Shown here piece by piece: positions 1 through 10,839 of a stretch of 64,000 bases of DNA (positions are counted from its first letter, which is position 1; the number at the start of each line of letters is the position of its first letter). The DNA lies in NCBI GenBank assembly GCA_963576475.1, contig OY754968.1, positions 12,332,607 to 12,396,606 on the forward strand, given 5' to 3'. This DNA comes from Molanna angustata. Taxonomy: Eukaryota; Arthropoda; Insecta; Trichoptera; Molannidae. The notes under the pieces were generated by a model that was not told the DNA's origin, did no database searches, and saw only the letters and a program-made list of their open reading frames with translations. The position numbers and the translations under genes are program-made.

Positions 1-535
1 CTGCATACTGTAGACAATCTTTCTTTTACTTTGAGCTCTTTAAGGACCAAGTCATTCGTTCTTCTTGCAGTCTACAGAATCCTCAGCATGCGAAGCCAAC
101 ACCACATTTCAAATGCGATCCTGCAATCCTGGCACGATCATAGGGATATAGGGATATTGGGAAGATGAGAGTTCTGATAACTTTAATTTTGATGGAGTTG
201 GAAATATCTCGATCTTTCCAGATCTTGTTCGGACGTGTAAAAGCATTTTTAGCCGTGGCTATTCATTTTTTTATTTCCTTCTTACACCCACCCTCAGCAC
301 TGATTTGAGAACCTAGGTGTACATAGTCCTTAACAGATTCTAGACCTTGCAGTCTTCCCGATAGCTGTAGGATATTTGCCCTGTCAATAATCATAAGTTT
401 TGTTTTGCTTCTATAAATTTCCAACCTATACTTTCGGCTTTCTCTCTCCACCCGTTCGATCAGTTCTGCCATGTATGCTTAATTTTCTGTTAGTAGTACG
501 GTGTCATCTGCAAATCGAAGGTAGCTTATTATTTG
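1..535 (-). pseudogene. LINE (non-LTR retrotransposon) reverse-transcriptase fragment
   Basis: Remnant of the RT domain of a non-LTR retrotransposon, read on the minus strand. From about 535 down, the translation gives LRFADDTVLL, which contains the FADD form of the RT catalytic box. A stop follows shortly, then an open stretch (472-263) with ERVERESRKY and RSKTKLMIIDR, the usual segment after the active site. Below 262 the frame shifts and coding-like sequence runs off the left edge. The same sequence, starting CTGCATACTGTAGACAATC at base 1, recurs at 59809-60085, so both edges of the window hold one family. The 5' end (here the right side) is truncated and bears a short direct duplication, GGTAGCTTATTATTTGACC, near 517 and 555. 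It is inactive. The clade is uncertain; the (GAA)n tail of the second copy favours RTE-like. Confidence 0.75.
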
Positions 536-540
536 ACCAC

Positions 541-2004
541 CAACTTACGAACGAAGGTAGCTTATTATTTGACCACCAACAAATGCCTTTCTCCCAGTTC
601 TAGAGGGGCTGAGATGGGCACAGGACCTGGGGGAAAGTAATTATTTGAATGACTCTATGTATATTATGTTTCTTAGGTTTAAATGAAATTGTTTTAATTG
701 ATTCTAAAATAATTCTAAGATTTCCACGGAATGCCATTAAATATTTCCTTCGAATATGTACCTAAATATTGGTATTAGGTAGGTATGTTCGCTACAAAAC
801 AGACATCTTTCTGTTTCAAAATATTTATTAAGAGAATAAGGGAATTATATGGCATTAAAAATTGAACCACGAACCCTTTTTCCAAAAAAAAAGATAACTC
901 AACGAATACCTCCAATAAAATGTTTTATTTCTTTCGGAGTCGTTGGAAAAGGGTAATTTAGAAATATTTTATTCTTTTTACAGTGACGGGGAAGAAATGA
1001 CTTGCATATTTGATGTACAGCTATTACGTGAAATAATTTAATCCTCCATTATCTCCCGTCGAGGGAGGAAGGGGAAGACAGGGTGTGAGTGAAGATATTT
1101 ATTAAGAAAGAAGAGAAGATATTTATAAAGAAAAGGGGTACCAGTCTCAACCCTTTCTTACTTTTTGCACAATTACGTAATAAGCCGTGACTAAACGTTT
1201 TCTCAGCGACTCACCTCTCAGAAAAGTTTCCTAGTAATTATATTAAGATATTTTAATTGCAGATTCTTAAGAAAGACGATGTTATTATTAATGAGTTTTG
1301 CAGCCAAGGCAACCCTTTATAATATAAAGGGGTTACTCCTGGATGTTCATTTAGTACGCTTCAGAATAAAGAGACAATCTTATATAATTACTTTTGAGGT
1401 CAAGTATCTACAACGTCTTCTGGTACATATCATACAACTATTATTATTTTATACCTATAGCAAATGAGTAATAATTTTTTTTATTAGTATTTAAATTAGT
1501 ATAAGTAATTGAATTGTGTATAAAAAACATACTGACTCTGTGACATTTTTACAAATAATGATTTCTTTATAAATTCTTGGATGTCCTTAACACTGACAAT
1601 AAATTCGACACATTTTACATTTTTCAGTTCTCATTGGTAGTTAGGTAAAATGCTTACAAGGTTTTCGACTTCTTTCTATCTACCGTGTCTTCTTCTCGAC
1701 AAATGATGTCGAAATCTCTAATATATGTATAAACATGAAAGACAAATTAACATTTTAATAATATACTAAATTTTTAAATGATTTCAAATAAGGTACATAT
1801 TTCGTGAGTTTATATCAAATTAATACGGCGATGCTTAACTAATTATTGCACTTTATTGTTCCCAATAAATTATGAATAGGTATTATTTATATTTAATTCA
1901 TAGTTTATTCTGCTCTGTTCATAAATATGTACCGACCTATTATAGTAACCATCTTTTCACCATACCTACAATAAAACATGTAAGTTATTACGTACATATT
2001 TTAA
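541..2004. other. AT-rich DNA, no gene seen
   Basis: No coding frame with recognisable content on either strand. The 62-codon frame at 1279-1467 has no motif. Nothing repeated elsewhere in the window was recognised. Confidence 0.5.
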
Positions 2005-2447
2005 ACGAGTGAGTTGTGGCCAACACTAAACTCAAGTCACTCCACAAATTTTGTATAGAAAATTTTTATGAAATGTTTTTTGTTAAATTATTTATGATTT
2101 CAATATTTTATTACGAAAATTTGATACATTTTCAATGATATTTTCTGAAAGTGATGTCCTTTTACCGATTTCAAATATCCTGAGCGTCACTTTGAAATAT
2201 TTGACAGTTGAAAAAATTAAGAAGCACTATTCAGATATCCTTCAAAATCTAATAGGGTCTAAGCGAGTATCAGATACAAATTTGCAAAATTTGAAAATAA
2301 TCGAATTAGTACTTTAGTTAATTATCGATAAAGTAGAATAAGCACACGTTACATAGCACACAGCACACAGTAAATACAGGTACATTGTGATGAAACTTTC
2401 AGTATACAATATCAGCATGATATTAGTTGATTATCTGCAATAAAAAA
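2005..2447 (-). repeat. Dispersed repeat family X, copy 1
   Basis: Reverse-complement copy of a repeat also found at 3555-4311, 5651-6148 and 39860-40425. Here it begins ACGAGTGAGTTGTGGCC and ends with GTTGATTATCTGCAATAAAA. The other copies, read on plus, begin TATTGCAGATNATCAACTAG and end CCACAACCCACTCGTTTT. A middle block (GAAACTTTCAGTATACAATA, then a CA-rich run) matches all copies. It has no open frame, no clear terminal inverted repeats and no A-rich tail, so I cannot assign a class. It may be a non-autonomous DNA element. Confidence 0.65.
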
Positions 2448-3226
2448 CAGCCTTTAAATTGCGAATTCATAACTCACTACTACATATTATATCCTCTTGG
2501 GGTAGCGAGAAGTAAAAATAATTCAACATGAAAAGTAAATAATTATGTATTTTGTACGAAAAACGTTTAGTAAATCAATTCAATTTTGAAATCGTAAAAA
2601 AATGACCTAAAATTGATAATAACGAATGAAATAAAATAAATCAATCAATTATATTCAGTACCTACCTACCTACTATTGTATTTATTGTATTGAAACTCAT
2701 CGATTCTTTTGTTTCCAGATATGGCAATTCATCTTAAAATTTACGAGACAAATCATGACAGAAGGTCAAATCAGTGTCGATTTAATTGCCCCATGTCGAT
2801 ATCTGAACTGAGAAGGAATTCACTAGGGGTGAATTATTGAGGGGCCGCGACCCTTAAATATGATACATTCTTTTGTTTGATACCACCCCACTATTTCGTG
2901 ATGAGCATTATTTTTTAAAACCTATACATTGGACGTACAAAAATGGACTTTTACACGGTATGTTGTTGCAAAATGTCGATAGTTTATTTTACTTATTCAC
3001 CGTGGATGGATCAAATGTAGATTCGGGTTTAAATATACTTACTCGTAATATATAAAAAAAGTGTCCCTCATAATATTGTAGTGCAGTGAAAGTTACTTGC
3101 AGTTTTACGCCTAATAACTCCGTACAAAACGTTTGTGCACGTTCCACATGTTGTCATCAAATAAAAGCTGTCTGGTGTCACATTAAAATCTGTATCATTT
3201 CTCTTTTGTAAAATGAACTACGCTTA
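2448..3226. other. AT-rich DNA, no gene seen
   Basis: No recognisable coding or RNA feature. The 60-codon frame at 2873-3055 has no motif and lies in unremarkable sequence. Confidence 0.45.
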
Positions 3227-3432
3227 TTTTTTATTTTTTTTTTATTTTTATGTAGCTTCTCGGGCAACTAACAGGTATTATGTCAAATAATTATTAAACA
3301 CGCACCCAATAACAAATTGCCACATTCTGGATACTTACAGATCCAGACGGAAAACACAATTTTAAAAACTGTGTCTCCACCGGGAATCGAACTCGGGACC
3401 CTTGAATCACCAGTCAGATACCTAACCAACAA
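3227..3432 (-). repeat. tRNA-derived SINE, copy A
   Basis: Minus-strand SINE. On minus it reads a tRNA-like head with a B-box-like GAGTTCGATTCCCGGTGGAG, then the family core (CTGGATCTGTAAG, GGCAACAGGTGCGTG-like text in diverged form), CCTGTTAGTTGCCCGAGAAG, and an A-rich tail that shows as the T-rich run at 3218-3250 on plus. It lies about 120 bases from family X copy 2. It matches the SINEs at 5201, 26363, 49218 and 51398. Confidence 0.8.
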
Positions 3433-3554
3433 ATGTTACTGATGATTGTGTTACTCTTTTAAATTTGTTACGTCTGCAAAATTACGATCAAACTTAGCAT
3501 AGGTACTGACGTAATACACTATTACTCCTCACTAACCCAAGGGGATTACGCTTT

Positions 3555-4311
3555 CTTTTTTTTTGCAGATTATCAACTAGTATCATGCTGAGATTGTATT
3601 CTGAAAGTTTCATCACAATGTATCTGTGTGTATGCTATGTGCTGTGTACTATGTACGGCGTGTTTATTTTACTTCATCGATTATAGACTAAAGTACTCAT
3701 TCAATTATTTTCAAATTTTACAATTTGTATATCTGATACTCACTTAGACCCCATTAGATTTTGAAGGTTATCTGAACAGTTCTTCTCAATTTTTTTTACT
3801 GTCAAATATTCCAATATGACCCCAAGCTAGGGAAACTTAAAATTTGAAATTTTTATTTTTAAATTGGTAAAAAGGCACATCACTTTCATAAACTGGCATT
3901 GAAGAATTATCAAGTTTTCGTAATAAAATATGTAAATAAAAAAATAATTTTTTATTATTTATTTATTTATTTATTCATTGATTAACAATTAAGTCACATA
4001 ACACATTAACATTATAGTGTCCCCCGTTAGGTAGGCGAGTACCTACCCGTGTTTGGGGTCTATATTACATTATAATTTACAATATTTTATATATTACATT
4101 ATTACATCATATTATATTACATTACTTCACATACACATATATATCTATCTTTTTTCTCTTTTCAACATCATATATTACTGTAGGACTCCTATAAACTACG
4201 TGTATTTAAAAACTCATTTCATGAAAATGCTGAATATTTTCCATACAAAATTTGAATACTTTATAGAATGACTTATGAAGAGTTTAGCGTTGGCTACAAC
4301 CCACTCGTTTT
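3555..4311 (+). repeat. Dispersed repeat family X, copy 2 (interrupted)
   Basis: Plus-strand copy running from TTGCAGATTATCAACTAG to GGCTACAACCCACTCG. It is about 750 bases long, against about 500 for copies 3 and 4, because some 250 bases at 3943-4198 are foreign. Sequence on both sides of that block (GGCATTGAAGAATTATCAAG before; CTCATTTCATGAAAATGCTG after) joins up in the uninterrupted copies. Confidence 0.7.
3943..4198 (-). mobile_element. LINE-tail-like insertion inside family X copy 2
   Basis: Extra block absent from the other X copies. On the minus strand it ends in an (AATA)n-type tail, seen on plus as ATTTATTTATTTATTTATTC from about 3955. This is typical of a 5'-truncated retrotransposon 3' end. 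It holds no RT coding. Exact ends and a target duplication are not clear because the flanks are A/T-rich. Confidence 0.55.
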
Positions 4312-5200
4312 TAATTGAAAACTTAATGCGTTAGAAATTTACAAGCATATTATTGTATGTAGGTATCTTTATAAGTATATATTTCAGCTTTTTTCTAAAG
4401 ATATATACAATATGTCGTTTTCATTGTATAACATTTACTAACTTTTTTATGTTGATGCGGAGCAGACATTTTTGATTAACAATGAATAGGTACCTTAAAG
4501 TTTTATAATGAACAAACACCTTCACTAGTCTAGTAGTGGTGTGTGTAAAGGGTACATTTAAAAAGAGATTGCATGCAATTAAGGTGTCCACTGCCACATA
4601 CATTGCTAATAAGATATCCTGGTACAGGCAACCAGGGGTGGTATTGGCATAAAAGTGGGACAGATTACGCAGCGTCATCATTTTCTTCAGCCATAGTGGA
4701 AGCAATAAAATTTGCATACTTTTAATCAACGGCCGTGTCACAGGAAAGTTTGCCAATAACGTGCCCTCGTTCAGGGGCGTAATGTCTTATGCGACCACCC
4801 CTGATTATGAACCATCAGGGCAGACACAGAACGCAATATTTTCCAACATCTGCTTATAAAATTTTATTGGAAGGTAAGTCGGTTCTTCGTTTACTTCTAT
4901 GTGTGGTCTGAAACGTACAACGTATTTAAAAACATCATTTTTTAAAACACTTTAATAATCAGAACTCGGTTATATTCATATATTATGTTTGTCTAAAGAA
5001 TTTTGATTTTAAAAACAATATCTAATATATTATTTCTCATCCCAATGTATTTCTATACCATTATGCTTTGTTTGCAATGTATTTTTATACCATTATGAAA
5101 GACCTTCAGTAAATTATTATTTGAGAATCATTTGATTCGTCAACCCAACAATTTAAGCAAGATAACTTTTGGATAGATGTAAATGTTGGATAGATGTTTG
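4312..5200. other. AT-rich DNA, no gene; small duplication at 5043-5098
   Basis: No recognisable gene. The 111-codon minus frame at 4756-4421 shows no domain and is taken as chance. A 22-base segment, AATGTATTTCTATACCATTA and two more bases, occurs twice with about 35 bases between starts (5043 and 5078). Confidence 0.45.
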
Positions 5201-5430
5201 TCGGCCTTCATGGATCAGTTGGTTGGGTATCTGACTGCTGATCTAAAGGTCCCGGGTTCGATTCCCGGTGGAGACACAGTTTTTAATTGCGTTTTCAGTC
5301 TGGATCTGTGAGACGATTAATATCGTAAGTCTCCAGAATGTGGCAACTTGTTATTGGGTGCGTGTTAAATTAATATTTGACATAGTACCTGTTAGTTGCC
5401 CGAGAAGTAATAAATAATAAATAATAAATG
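5201..5430 (+). repeat. tRNA-derived SINE, copy B (most complete)
   Basis: Full-looking SINE. The tRNA-like head has an A-box-like TGGATCAGTTGG (about 5210) and a perfect B box GGTTCGATTCC (about 5255), which form an internal RNA polymerase III promoter. A tRNA-unrelated body follows, with CAGTCTGGATCTGTGAGACG, TCCAGAATGTGGCAACTTG and TTGGGTGCGTG. The 3' end is CCTGTTAGTTGCCCGAGAAG, then an (AATAAT)n tail. The SINE is non-coding and would depend on a LINE for movement. It sits between X copies 2 and 3. No clean target duplication could be fixed by eye. Confidence 0.85.
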
Positions 5431-5650
5431 TAGATATCATAAAAAGGCGATATATTATTAGAATTTAACAAATACAGTCTTATACTATTGCCTTAACATA
5501 CCTTAATCCTTTATCTTACACACATCCATACACGCTTGTCCATACATGGACCCTGAGCAAGTGGGGAGTGTTTTTCCAAATGGATATTTTTTCCTACTAT
5601 CTGGTAACGACGTGTTTTCCACTACTTTTTAGTACTATTTTTTAAGGATA

Positions 5651-6148
5651 TTTTTTATTGCATATTATCAACTAGTATCATGCTGAGATTGTTTTCAGAA
5701 AGTTTCATCACAATGTATCTGTGCATGTGTGTGTGCTGTGTGCTATGTACAGCGTGTTTATTCTACTTAATCGATTATAGACTAAAACACTCATTCTTTT
5801 CAAAAATCGCAAATTTGTATATCTAATACTCAATTAGAACCCTTTTAGATTTTCTACGATATCTGAAAAGTGATTGTCATTTTTTTTATCTGACAAATAT
5901 TTCAAAGTGACTGCAAGCTCAAGAAAATTGAAATTTGTTATTTTTATTTTCAAATTGGTAAAAAGGCACATTATTTTCATATAATGGCATTGAAGAATTA
6001 TCATGTTTTCATAATAAAATATTTAAATCAAATAATTTAAAAAACCCATTTCATGAATATTCTGAATATTTTTCCATAAAAAATTTGAATACTCTGTGGA
6101 GTGACATGGTAGTGTGGCGTTTAGCGTTTGCCACAACCCACTCGTTTT
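5651..6148 (+). repeat. Dispersed repeat family X, copy 3
   Basis: About 500-base uninterrupted copy from TATTGCATATTATCAACTAG to GCCACAACCCACTCGTTTT. It is the best reference for the family, because copy 2 has an insertion and copy 4 a short local expansion. Confidence 0.7.
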
Positions 6149-6150
6149 AA

Positions 6151-6225
6151 TAATAATAAGGACAATTTATAAAGCGCCGTTTAGTGACAGCCGTGGTCAC
6201 CTCAAGGGTTTTGTTAATAATAAAG
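6151..6225 (-). repeat. LINE/SINE 3'-tail repeat (GGCGCT-ATAA type)
   Basis: On minus: CCCTTGAGGTGACC, then AAACGGCGCTTTATAAATTG, then an ATTATTATTA tail. It matches 21851-21932 (minus) and 62861-62930 (plus), and the end of the LINE remnant at 10840-11175. It abuts X copy 3 directly. Confidence 0.6.
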
Positions 6226-7240
6226 ACATAGATATTTTTTGTGACAGTCTGGTGACATTCAGAAGAAATCTTTCCACACTTGTAAATTAACCTAATAAAC
6301 TAGTTTTTTTTCTCTAGCTATAATTGTGTCTCTTTTTTATCTGTTTGTTCTTAGTTGTATCTTTTATAGTAATGCTTTCCTTTTTGTTTTCTTTTGTTAT
6401 CTTCCACTATTTTCCTTTTTTTGTGATCTTAGTTTCAATTTTATCTTTTCATTTTTATATATAGATTCTTTTTAGATTTTCATTTTCTTATAAATTTGTA
6501 CGCCAACTTTTAATGCAGGGTGTGGCCACTTGTATTTGGCTGACCAGTTTTGTAATATCTTGCCCTTATTTGATGGAACAACGATGTATAATAACTTGTT
6601 TGCTGTAAGTGGTCCTTTGAATTAATAAAAATAAAAATAAAATAAAATAAAACAAAATTAATGCTAAAATTAACCAATTTTTTTGAACATCAAAATAATA
6701 CAGTTATAATCTAAACTTGATTAATTGAAAACAAAAGTTTGGTTAAAATATCTGTAGTCACACACTTAATTATCTTTTCTTATCAGCGTTGATATAAATT
6801 TTATGAATATGTATGGTCAGCCCTGAGGTCGTCTTGTTGGCGATCCACCTTCCTGTTAGATATATTAGCATGAAAATGATCGCAGCGGGCGGCTTGAGGC
6901 CGAGCCAGGGGCGGCTTACGTAATGAGCTAGAGATGATATACGGCCAGCATTGTCATCCTCCCGAACCGCCACTGGAATACATTATCGGGAGGTACCCCC
7001 ATCCTCACCAGCAGCCCTCCTTCTTACCTCCTCCACCTTTGACCTCATAATGATGATTAATAATACCGTCGAAGCAGGATTTTCAACCAATCAGTGGTTA
7101 GCGACTAAACTTTAATGTGTCAGCGTCAGTAATCATGCACCAGTTTTCTACACTTTTAAACGAAAAAAAAATATTTAAAGGCTGATTGTATATTATAATT
7201 ACGTCACTTATATAAATATAACATTTATATGTGGTTAATT
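6226..7240. other. Non-coding; GC-richer patch near 6830-7030
   Basis: Mostly AT-rich. Between about 6830 and 7030 the base composition is more balanced, with CpGs. A 67-codon minus frame there (6973-6770) has no recognisable motif. No gene called. Confidence 0.4.
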
Positions 7241-7797
7241 GTTAAATATTGATACTTCCCTGTACACAAATAACGGGGCAATAAAAAAATAGATATAATT
7301 TTCTAAAAACAAATAAATTGATGACCCTCACTATGACCCCTTGGGTCAGTGGGGGTCATCAATTATTTTTAGGAGTAAAAATAACATTTAAAGAAAAAGA
7401 AAAATAAACACAAATTGTTATTATTGTTAAATATTGATACTTCCCTGTACACAAATACCGGGGCAATAAAAAAAATAGATATAATTTTCTAAAAACAAAT
7501 AAATTGATGACCCTCACTATGACCCCTTGGGTCAGTGGGGGTCATCAATTATTTTTAGGAGTAAAAATAGCATTTAAAGAAAAAGAAAAATAAACACAAA
7601 TTGTGATTATTGTTAAATATTGATACTTCCCTGTACACAAATAACGGGGCAATAAAAAAAATAGATATAATTTTATAAAAACAAATAAATTGATGACCCT
7701 CACTATGACCCCTTGGGTCAGTGGGGGTCATCAATTATTTTTAGGAGTAAAAATAACATTTAAAGAAAAAGCAAAATAAACACAAATTGTTATTAAC
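7241..7797. repeat. Tandem array, three ~185 bp units with internal hairpin
   Basis: Three head-to-tail units start with GTTAAATATTGATACTTCCC at 7241, 7426 and 7612 (periods 185 and 186). They differ at only a few positions, for example AACGG versus ACCGG and ATTTTCTAA versus ATTTTATAA, so the array is young or homogenised. Each unit carries a near-palindrome: the left arm has GATGACCCTCACTATGACCC and the right arm GGGTCAGTGGGGGTCATC, around a short CTT centre. The array ends where family Y copy 1 begins. It codes for nothing. Confidence 0.9.
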
Positions 7798-8790
7798 TAG
7801 TTGCATGTAACACATGAGATCCAACCGGCGATGGCGAAAGTACGTATAGTTGAAGAATACGTACTAAACTATAAACACTTAAACACAAATTTATAAAAGA
7901 AAAAGATATTTTGATTTCTATGTAAAACGTGTAGGATAGGATAGTATGGAGGTCTTTTTTCCTACCCAGAATATGAAAACAGCATGATGGTATGTATGTT
8001 GGAGATTAACTATTAAACTATTGAGTCCCAGTATAAGATATCGTCTAGTGTACACTGCCTAACAAATTGTATGTAACAATGTTGTCTCTTAATTCAATTT
8101 TTATAAAAATTGTAAAAAAGTTTGAGATGTAGGTACTACTACAATGCTTATATTTTTTATAGCAAATTAAATTAGTTAGTTGGAGTATTTCGGCTTTTTT
8201 CGATATTTTTAAAAACTTGAAATACTTACCTATAGGCAATTGAACACATAAATTTATCATAAAAAACGTTTAAAAAACTCAATATTAATTTTCGAAATAA
8301 GAGATTTTCTCAATAAGAGAATACCCATTTTCAGCGTTCTATGTAACTTTTATGGTTTTCGAGATATACGTATGGAAAAATAATGTAAAAATTCAAAGTG
8401 TTGATAACCCCTGACTGAAACGAAAATTCAAAATTCTGAATATAAAATATTAATTTAATTCTGAATATAAACTATCTATATATTCTGAAGTTTTAGGCTC
8501 TGTGAATTGAGCGGATCAAAAGTTATAAGGGACACACAGACACACACACAAAAAACACACAAAATGTTCTACTTCGAATTATGAATTCATCAATATAAAG
8601 AACATTATATTATGCTACAAAGCCTCTAAGTTGGTGTTTGTGGCATGCAAAAAGTCTACTACACCATACAAAAGGATCCTTCAAACACTCGTCTTGGCTT
8701 AATAGGTACTGTCGATTCATTACGAGAGTTAAATTCTCTTGAACGAATCGACAGTTGAATGAAATGATCTGATTTTAACAAAGTGAACTT
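7793..8790 (+). repeat. Dispersed repeat family Y, copy 1
   Basis: Shares blocks with 63322-63790, in the same order: TAACTAGTTGCATGTAACAC, AGTTGAAGAATA, GCGGATCAAAAGTT, GCCTCTAAGTTGGTG and CTTGAACGAATCGACAGTT. Here a further ~500 bases at about 7865-8400 are absent from the second copy. A short frame, ATG at 8645 to TGA at 8758 (37 codons), aligns with the frame in copy 2 through DSLRELNSLERIDS. Class unknown. I do not recognise the peptide. Confidence 0.6.
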
Positions 8791-9241
8791 ATGAAATAAT
8801 TGATGCTGTAGCAAAAAATCAAGTACCTACCGCTAAAGAAATAGCTGGCATAATCATGTGAATAAGTATGTATATGATTGTAGGAAAAAGTAGATGCTGT
8901 TATAATGTGTATGGACGTTTGTCCGTTTGTACGAAAATTACCATTATTATACCTCTTCTTGTGCCTGACTGAGGTTGGTGACCATCACACCAAACTAATC
9001 CCGATCTTGCGCCAACCTAATTAGTGACCATGCATACCAAATCCCAAACCACTGCCTAAGAATGTTAAGCCACGATATTCTTTTAAGTCCCATAATCTGT
9101 CTTCTCTGTATCTTTCCCTACACTATAGGTTGTAGAAGGGCATATATCTATGAACACGGAATATGCGGCTTTTCGTCTCTTAACAGTAGTCAGTTTCTCT
9201 ATATCCATACCTACTTTCCATACCTACTTCTCTATATCCAT
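8791..9241. other. No gene seen
   Basis: AT-rich DNA between family Y copy 1 and the foldback element. The frames at 9062-9334 and 9150-9392 run into the foldback arm and have no domain. Confidence 0.4.
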
Positions 9242-9270
9242 AGTCGCCATCTGCAAAGCAGATGGCGACT
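9242..9270. repeat. Perfect 13 bp inverted repeat at foldback edge
   Basis: AGTCGCCATCTGC, a 3-base AAA loop, then GCAGATGGCGACT. The last bases overlap the start of the large foldback element (ACTGCTGCC at 9268). Confidence 0.85.
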
Positions 9271-9938
9271 GCTGCCAGCGTATCTATTTTTTCAATTTGA
9301 AATTGCATCATTACTACAATACGAATCATTTTGAAAAAAATAAAAAAGTTATTTTGGATATTAATAAAGAAAAATATACCGTAACTTTTTAATAACGTTC
9401 TGTATATATTCTTGTAGGAAAATAATAAGCATACCCCGATTTTTCATATTTATCTTACATTTCTAAAAAACTATAAGGTATAGAGCAATATATTTTTTTT
9501 TATAAATTAAAGAAGAACAAAATATCTGGAAAAATACGATGTGACGTTGCATTAATGCATCAGGTTATGTAAATAAACCAAAAAACTTTTACTTCGCAAT
9601 GGCGCTGAATGAAAAATAAATGTTTTTTTAGGTTTATTTACTAAACCTGAAGCATCAATGCAACATCACATCATATTTTTCTAGATATTTTTGTGTTCTT
9701 TAATTAAATAAAAAATATTTTGAACTACGCCTTACATTTTATTAAAAATATAAGATAAACGTTGAAAATCGGGGTTCGCCATTATTTTTCTACAATAATT
9801 TATACAGAAAATTATCAAAAAGTTAAGGTACATTTTCCTTTATTAATACCAAAACTATCTAAATTATTTTTTTCAAAACGATTTGATAAGAAATAATGAT
9901 GGTATATCAAATTGAAAAATAGGTACGTTGGCAGCAGT
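9268..9938. mobile_element. Large foldback (MITE-like) element, ~671 bp
   Basis: The two halves are inverted copies of each other, about 300 bases per arm, around a centre near 9600. The outer ends are ACTGCTGCCAGCGTATCTA on the left and, reversed from the right end, ACTGCTGCCAACGTACCTA. Further in, matched blocks include CAATTTGAAAT, CCGATTTTCAT/CCGATTTTCAA and GATGTGACGTTGCATTAATG against GATGTGATGTTGCATTGATG. Arm divergence shows it is not recent. It has no transposase; long-arm foldbacks of this kind are usually non-autonomous DNA transposons. A target duplication is not obvious. Confidence 0.8.
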
Positions 9939-10620
9939 CCTCCCTTAATATTTTCGTTTCGTTTATATTTTCATATCACACAATCCATGCATTCGCATAA
10001 CTGGCCAACGAAAGAATAATTATGAAACAAACCAAATAAAAAATCGTCCAATGTTCAAAACGTCCATCAAACGCTCGACATTTTTAATCTTCCATTTTTA
10101 ACATTGAGCTTTTCGTTCGTACCTAGTGACTCTTCCTTCCTTTTTTTGGACCGCCTTTTTGCCGCCGCGTGCATAGTAGAGGCGATACTCTGATTGCATA
10201 CACCACACTGACAGGCGCTACTTCCCTCCTGAGCCGATATTTTTTATTTTGTATGTACCGACCAAACGTCATTCGCGTTTTAGGCGAGATTGAATTCCAA
10301 TCAATCCCATACCACCCCCTTACAGTCACGAACTGCAATACAAACACACATACGACGGATCATGTGTCACTGTGACAGACATTTCTCTATGTATATGCAA
10401 TAATTTAGAAGCAGGAGCGGTGGAAATAATATGGGTATCGTTCATTTTTTCGATTTTGAACATAGTGGTGACTGGGAATTTCTGTTTACACTCTTGACAA
10501 GAATCTCATACGATCAAACTTTTTATTGTTCATCCTGTCGTATGTCGAAACAGAGACGAAATTGTATCTGTCTCAGAATGTGATTGGAAATTTATCATTC
10601 GTATAACATAGATACGTACA
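9939..10620. other. Non-coding; CpG-richer patch at 10120-10380
   Basis: The patch at 10120-10380 has GCCGCCGCGTGC-type sequence, and both strands carry ~70-codon open frames with no recognisable content. The open frames follow from fewer AT-rich stops. It may be a conserved regulatory element; nothing in the sequence proves it. Confidence 0.35.
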
Positions 10621-10682
10621 TCTTATTTATTATTATTAGGTTTATTGCCATAAGGTAATTTCTTTCAACGAAACCGAGCAAC
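10621..10682 (-). repeat. LINE 3'-tail fragment (ATTGCC...TTTCTT type)
   Basis: Plus reads TTATTGCCATAAGGTAATTT followed by CTTTCAACG. It matches 44738-44835, 34424-34462 and, more weakly, 23961-23991. On minus it ends in AAT repeats, as expected for the tail of a minus-strand LINE. Confidence 0.5.
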
Positions 10683-10839
10683 AATATAATTAAGTGAAAA
10701 ATAAAATACAAAAATAAGAAAGAAAAAAATAATAATGCTGATCATAGTAATGAGGAAAAGAAAGAGGGAACGGATGTATGTAGAATTAATTAATAAAATA
10801 TGTAGGATGTAAACGAATTCCACTGGTTAAAGTGTCCAG

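Noticed and set aside
4421..4756. 111-codon minus frame
   Set aside because: No recognisable domain or motif. Could be an old element fragment but nothing supports a gene.
5201..5290. Possible tRNA gene
   Set aside because: A and B boxes are present, but the sequence continues into a body repeated elsewhere with an A-rich tail, so it is a SINE head.
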